NCBI RefSeq assembly: GCF_000952155.1
Contig: NZ_JYON01000001.1
Span: 372,001 to 436,000 of the forward strand
Length of the DNA: 64,000 nt
Reading direction: 5' to 3'
Origin: Aliterella atlantica CENA595
GTDB taxonomy: Bacteria; Cyanobacteriota; Cyanobacteriia; Cyanobacteriales; Chroococcidiopsidaceae
Of this stretch, positions 62,420-64,000 are shown piece after piece; positions within the stretch are counted from its first letter, which is position 1; each line of letters opens with the position of its first letter. The position numbers and the translations under genes were made by a program. Under the pieces are notes generated by a model, which was not told the DNA's origin, made no database searches, and saw nothing but the letters and a program-made list of their open reading frames with translations.

Positions 62420-63412
62420 TCAGGTGTTGAGGATCAACTTATGGAAATAAGTTTCAACCCCTTCATTGTGAGAATCAAATACTCTTAACAACTGTTCCTG
62501 AGAAAATAAAGTATTTATAATTTCACGCAGATGTTGATCGCAAGTCCTACTAATTAAAGGTAATTCTTCTATCTGCTTTGCACTAAGCGTGTCACCATGC
62601 GTTAGTTTTGAACGTACAGTGTAGGCTTTTTTAATATTACTGAAGACTTTTTCTTTGCTATGTCCTTGAGCACCTAGAAAAAAAGCGACTCTCTCTGATA
62701 GCTTGTGAGCCAACTCAGCCGAATCTGTTGTAAAAAGAGTTTCAAGAGCGCTGCAATAATGAGTAATTCTAAAGGCTAAATTTGGAGAATTTCTTGCAGC
62801 AGCAATAAACTTTAGGGCTCTACCAGTGCGACTAAATCCCTTTTCCATCATAAAACTTATACTTGAGGATTGCTTTGTATGGAGATATGACTCAATCTGG
62901 TCATTCTTAATACCCCAAGCCTTTAGTTCATCAATAGACATCAATATTTCTTCAGAGTAAGTACCGTCGGAGAAAGCAGGTCTAGCAGCTAGATAATTGC
63001 TAAATAGCTGCGAATGTGATTCATTATAGTTAACTTGTAAAAACGCAGCATCACATTCCATCGCATGATCCTTAATCAGCCAAGCATTTCTGAAAAGTGC
63101 TTCAATCCACCAAATTATCGCCAATAATAACACTTCGGGATGGTCTTCCATGTCTTTTAGAGTATCATTATCATACTCACCAAAAACAATATTTGGTGCA
63201 TTAAGCAGATAGTCAAATTCTAGAAAACCTATTGCTTGAGCAAGCTTTGGGGTCAGCAATTTTTTAAATATACTCTTGTTATTTGTAATATTAATTCCTG
63301 TTATTATTTCTATATATTCATCTATCTGTTCAGTAATCTTTAAGTGTCTAAAGGAGGTGATCAATAAAGCTTGATTCATTAGTAGTGTGGTTATTGAGTA
63401 AACGCAACTCAT
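62420..63412 (-). CDS. HEPN (Apea-like) domain protein
   Basis: 330 residues. The C-terminal third matches the Apea-like HEPN pattern: THYCSALETLFTTDSAELAH, KLSERVAFFLGAQG, NIKKAYTVRSKLTHGD, with R-x4-H at 267-272 (RSKLTH). The N-terminal 200 residues are helical and unrecognised. HEPN proteins of this type occur in defence systems and as stand-alone RNA-cleaving effectors. ATG at 63379 is an alternative start. Next to a PIN remnant and VapBC. Confidence 0.7.
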   Translation of the reverse strand: MSCVYSITTLLMNQALLITSFRHLKITEQIDEYIEIITGINITNNKSIFKKLLTPKLAQAIGFLEFDYLLNAPNIVFGEYDNDTLKDMEDHPEVLLLAIIWWIEALFRNAWLIKDHAMECDAAFLQVNYNESHSQLFSNYLAARPAFSDGTYSEEILMSIDELKAWGIKNDQIESYLHTKQSSSISFMMEKGFSRTGRALKFIAAARNSPNLAFRITHYCSALETLFTTDSAELAHKLSERVAFFLGAQGHSKEKVFSNIKKAYTVRSKLTHGDTLSAKQIEELPLISRTCDQHLREIINTLFSQEQLLRVFDSHNEGVETYFHKLILNT

Positions 63413-63700
63413 CTAGTTTAAATTGAATACTAACTTGCAAACGAATGATAAAAGTGATGAAAGCATGACCCAAGAAGCTATCAACTTTATGGCAAGGATT
63501 TCAAGCAACGTAACTTAAACATGAGTGCAGCAAAATTTAGTCTCTTAGCCAAAGTGTGTGTTCACAGTGGCAATACTGTTGTTTCGCCAGCACTTCGCAA
63601 CCCTGGCATTGAGAATCGTCAACAGTTAATGCAGCAAACTAAGGATTTATTAGTTTCATATTCGGAGCTATATATAGGTAATCGCATATCCGATAATGTA

Positions 63701-63823
63701 ATGAAATGCCACCATTGTCACTCACAGTAGTTATCTAGAATGGCTATCGATGTGGGAAGCAATGCTACCGTTGTAAGGATTGTAGTAAACATTTTGTAGA
63801 AAAATCCAAGAGTATAATACAGG
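63701..63823 (+). pseudogene. Remnant of an IS1-like (InsA-type zinc ribbon) transposase
   Basis: An ATG at 63701 gives MKCHHCHSQ then a stop; after a frameshift the DNA reads NGYRCGKQCYRCKDCSKHFVE. Together these are the N-terminal Cys4 zinc ribbon (CxxC...CxxC) of IS1-type transposases. No catalytic part follows before the next gene. Insertion-sequence fossil. Confidence 0.6.
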
Positions 63824-63838
63824 TTTGGGTTTCCAGAA

Positions 63839-64000
63839 TTAGCTTTCAACGGGTGGCGCAGCATAATAAATAATCGCTAAAAACACTATCGGTAATTCAA
63901 TCAACTTTTCAGGACCATGAGGAATATCACCCCGAAACGTCAGCGCGTCTCCTGGTTCTAATAAATATGTAGATTGTCCGTGACGATATTCAATTTTGCC
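63839..64000 (-). CDS. Cupin domain protein, C-terminal part (likely XRE-cupin regulator; rest outside window)
   Basis: The frame enters at the right edge and ends with TAA at 63839-63841, 53 residues visible. It reads KIEYRHGQSTYLLEPGDALT, FRGDIPHGPEKLIELPIVFL, a cupin_2 barrel end (PGD and H-x-P-H-like strand motifs). Such endings are typical of HTH-XRE regulators with a C-terminal cupin, but the HTH part is not in view. Confidence 0.65.
   Translation of the reverse strand, partial: GKIEYRHGQSTYLLEPGDALTFRGDIPHGPEKLIELPIVFLAIIYYAAPPVES

Noticed and set aside
63521-63730. 69-residue gene before the IS remnant
   Set aside because: Only its last nine residues belong to the transposase zinc ribbon; the rest is unrelated and the end is a premature stop.

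Overview
The window is chromosomal DNA of a cyanobacterium. It carries psbX, ycf66, a ycf19/YggT gene, an orange carotenoid protein gene, a cyAbrB regulator, chorismate lyase for plastoquinone and several cyanobacteria-restricted DUF families. The HIP1 octamer GCGATCGC is very frequent. The species cannot be fixed from the sequence; the style suits a large-genome, terrestrial or Chroococcidiopsis-like lineage. Most genes are single or in short runs on alternating strands, separated by AT-rich spacers that hold dispersed palindromes and heptamer tandem repeats.

Layout. 1-9.3 kb: a broken-off nuclease-family gene, an exported FAD oxidoreductase, clpS-DUF2103, moaE, lepB, small HhH and TM2 proteins, a pentapeptide gene split by a fresh 97-bp duplication, and PBP1A. 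9.5-20.1 kb: tyrS, pyrF, a Uma2 nuclease, ocp, family-4 UDG, a phosphoribosyltransferase, infC, a copper chaperone, alaS. 20.1-24.6 kb: an accessory stretch with two integron-type attC sites that delimit gene cassettes (a RusA plus PDDEXK-HEPN pair; a GNAT acetyltransferase), followed by AraC, SnoaL-like and DUF1993 genes. No integrase is visible. 24.8-48 kb: ordinary chromosomal genes, including cysteine/cystine lyase, an anion transporter, queA, the ureE-ureF-ureG run ending against dnaG, holA, cobalamin genes cobH and cobL, cyAbrB and sdhB. 48-60.5 kb: ycf66/psbX/ycf19, accC, tRNA-Leu(GAG), chorismate lyase, an active/inactive M16 peptidase pair, TetR, a glycosyltransferase, an aminopeptidase P overlapped by a second FAD oxidoreductase. 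60.6-64 kb: a small accessory end with a GFA protein, VapBC, a decayed PIN toxin, a HEPN protein, an IS transposase remnant and the end of a cupin regulator.

The most interesting element is the cassette array at about 20.59-22.42 kb. The two attC sites have different arm sequences but the same fold: core, 3-nt spacer, 6-bp stem, one unpaired G, 6-bp stem. In both cassettes the first bases are the exact complement of that cassette's own terminal R'' core, as expected for mobile integron cassettes. The first cassette carries a two-gene nuclease unit that could be a defence or toxin system. Functional statements rest on recognised motifs and family memory, not on database searches.
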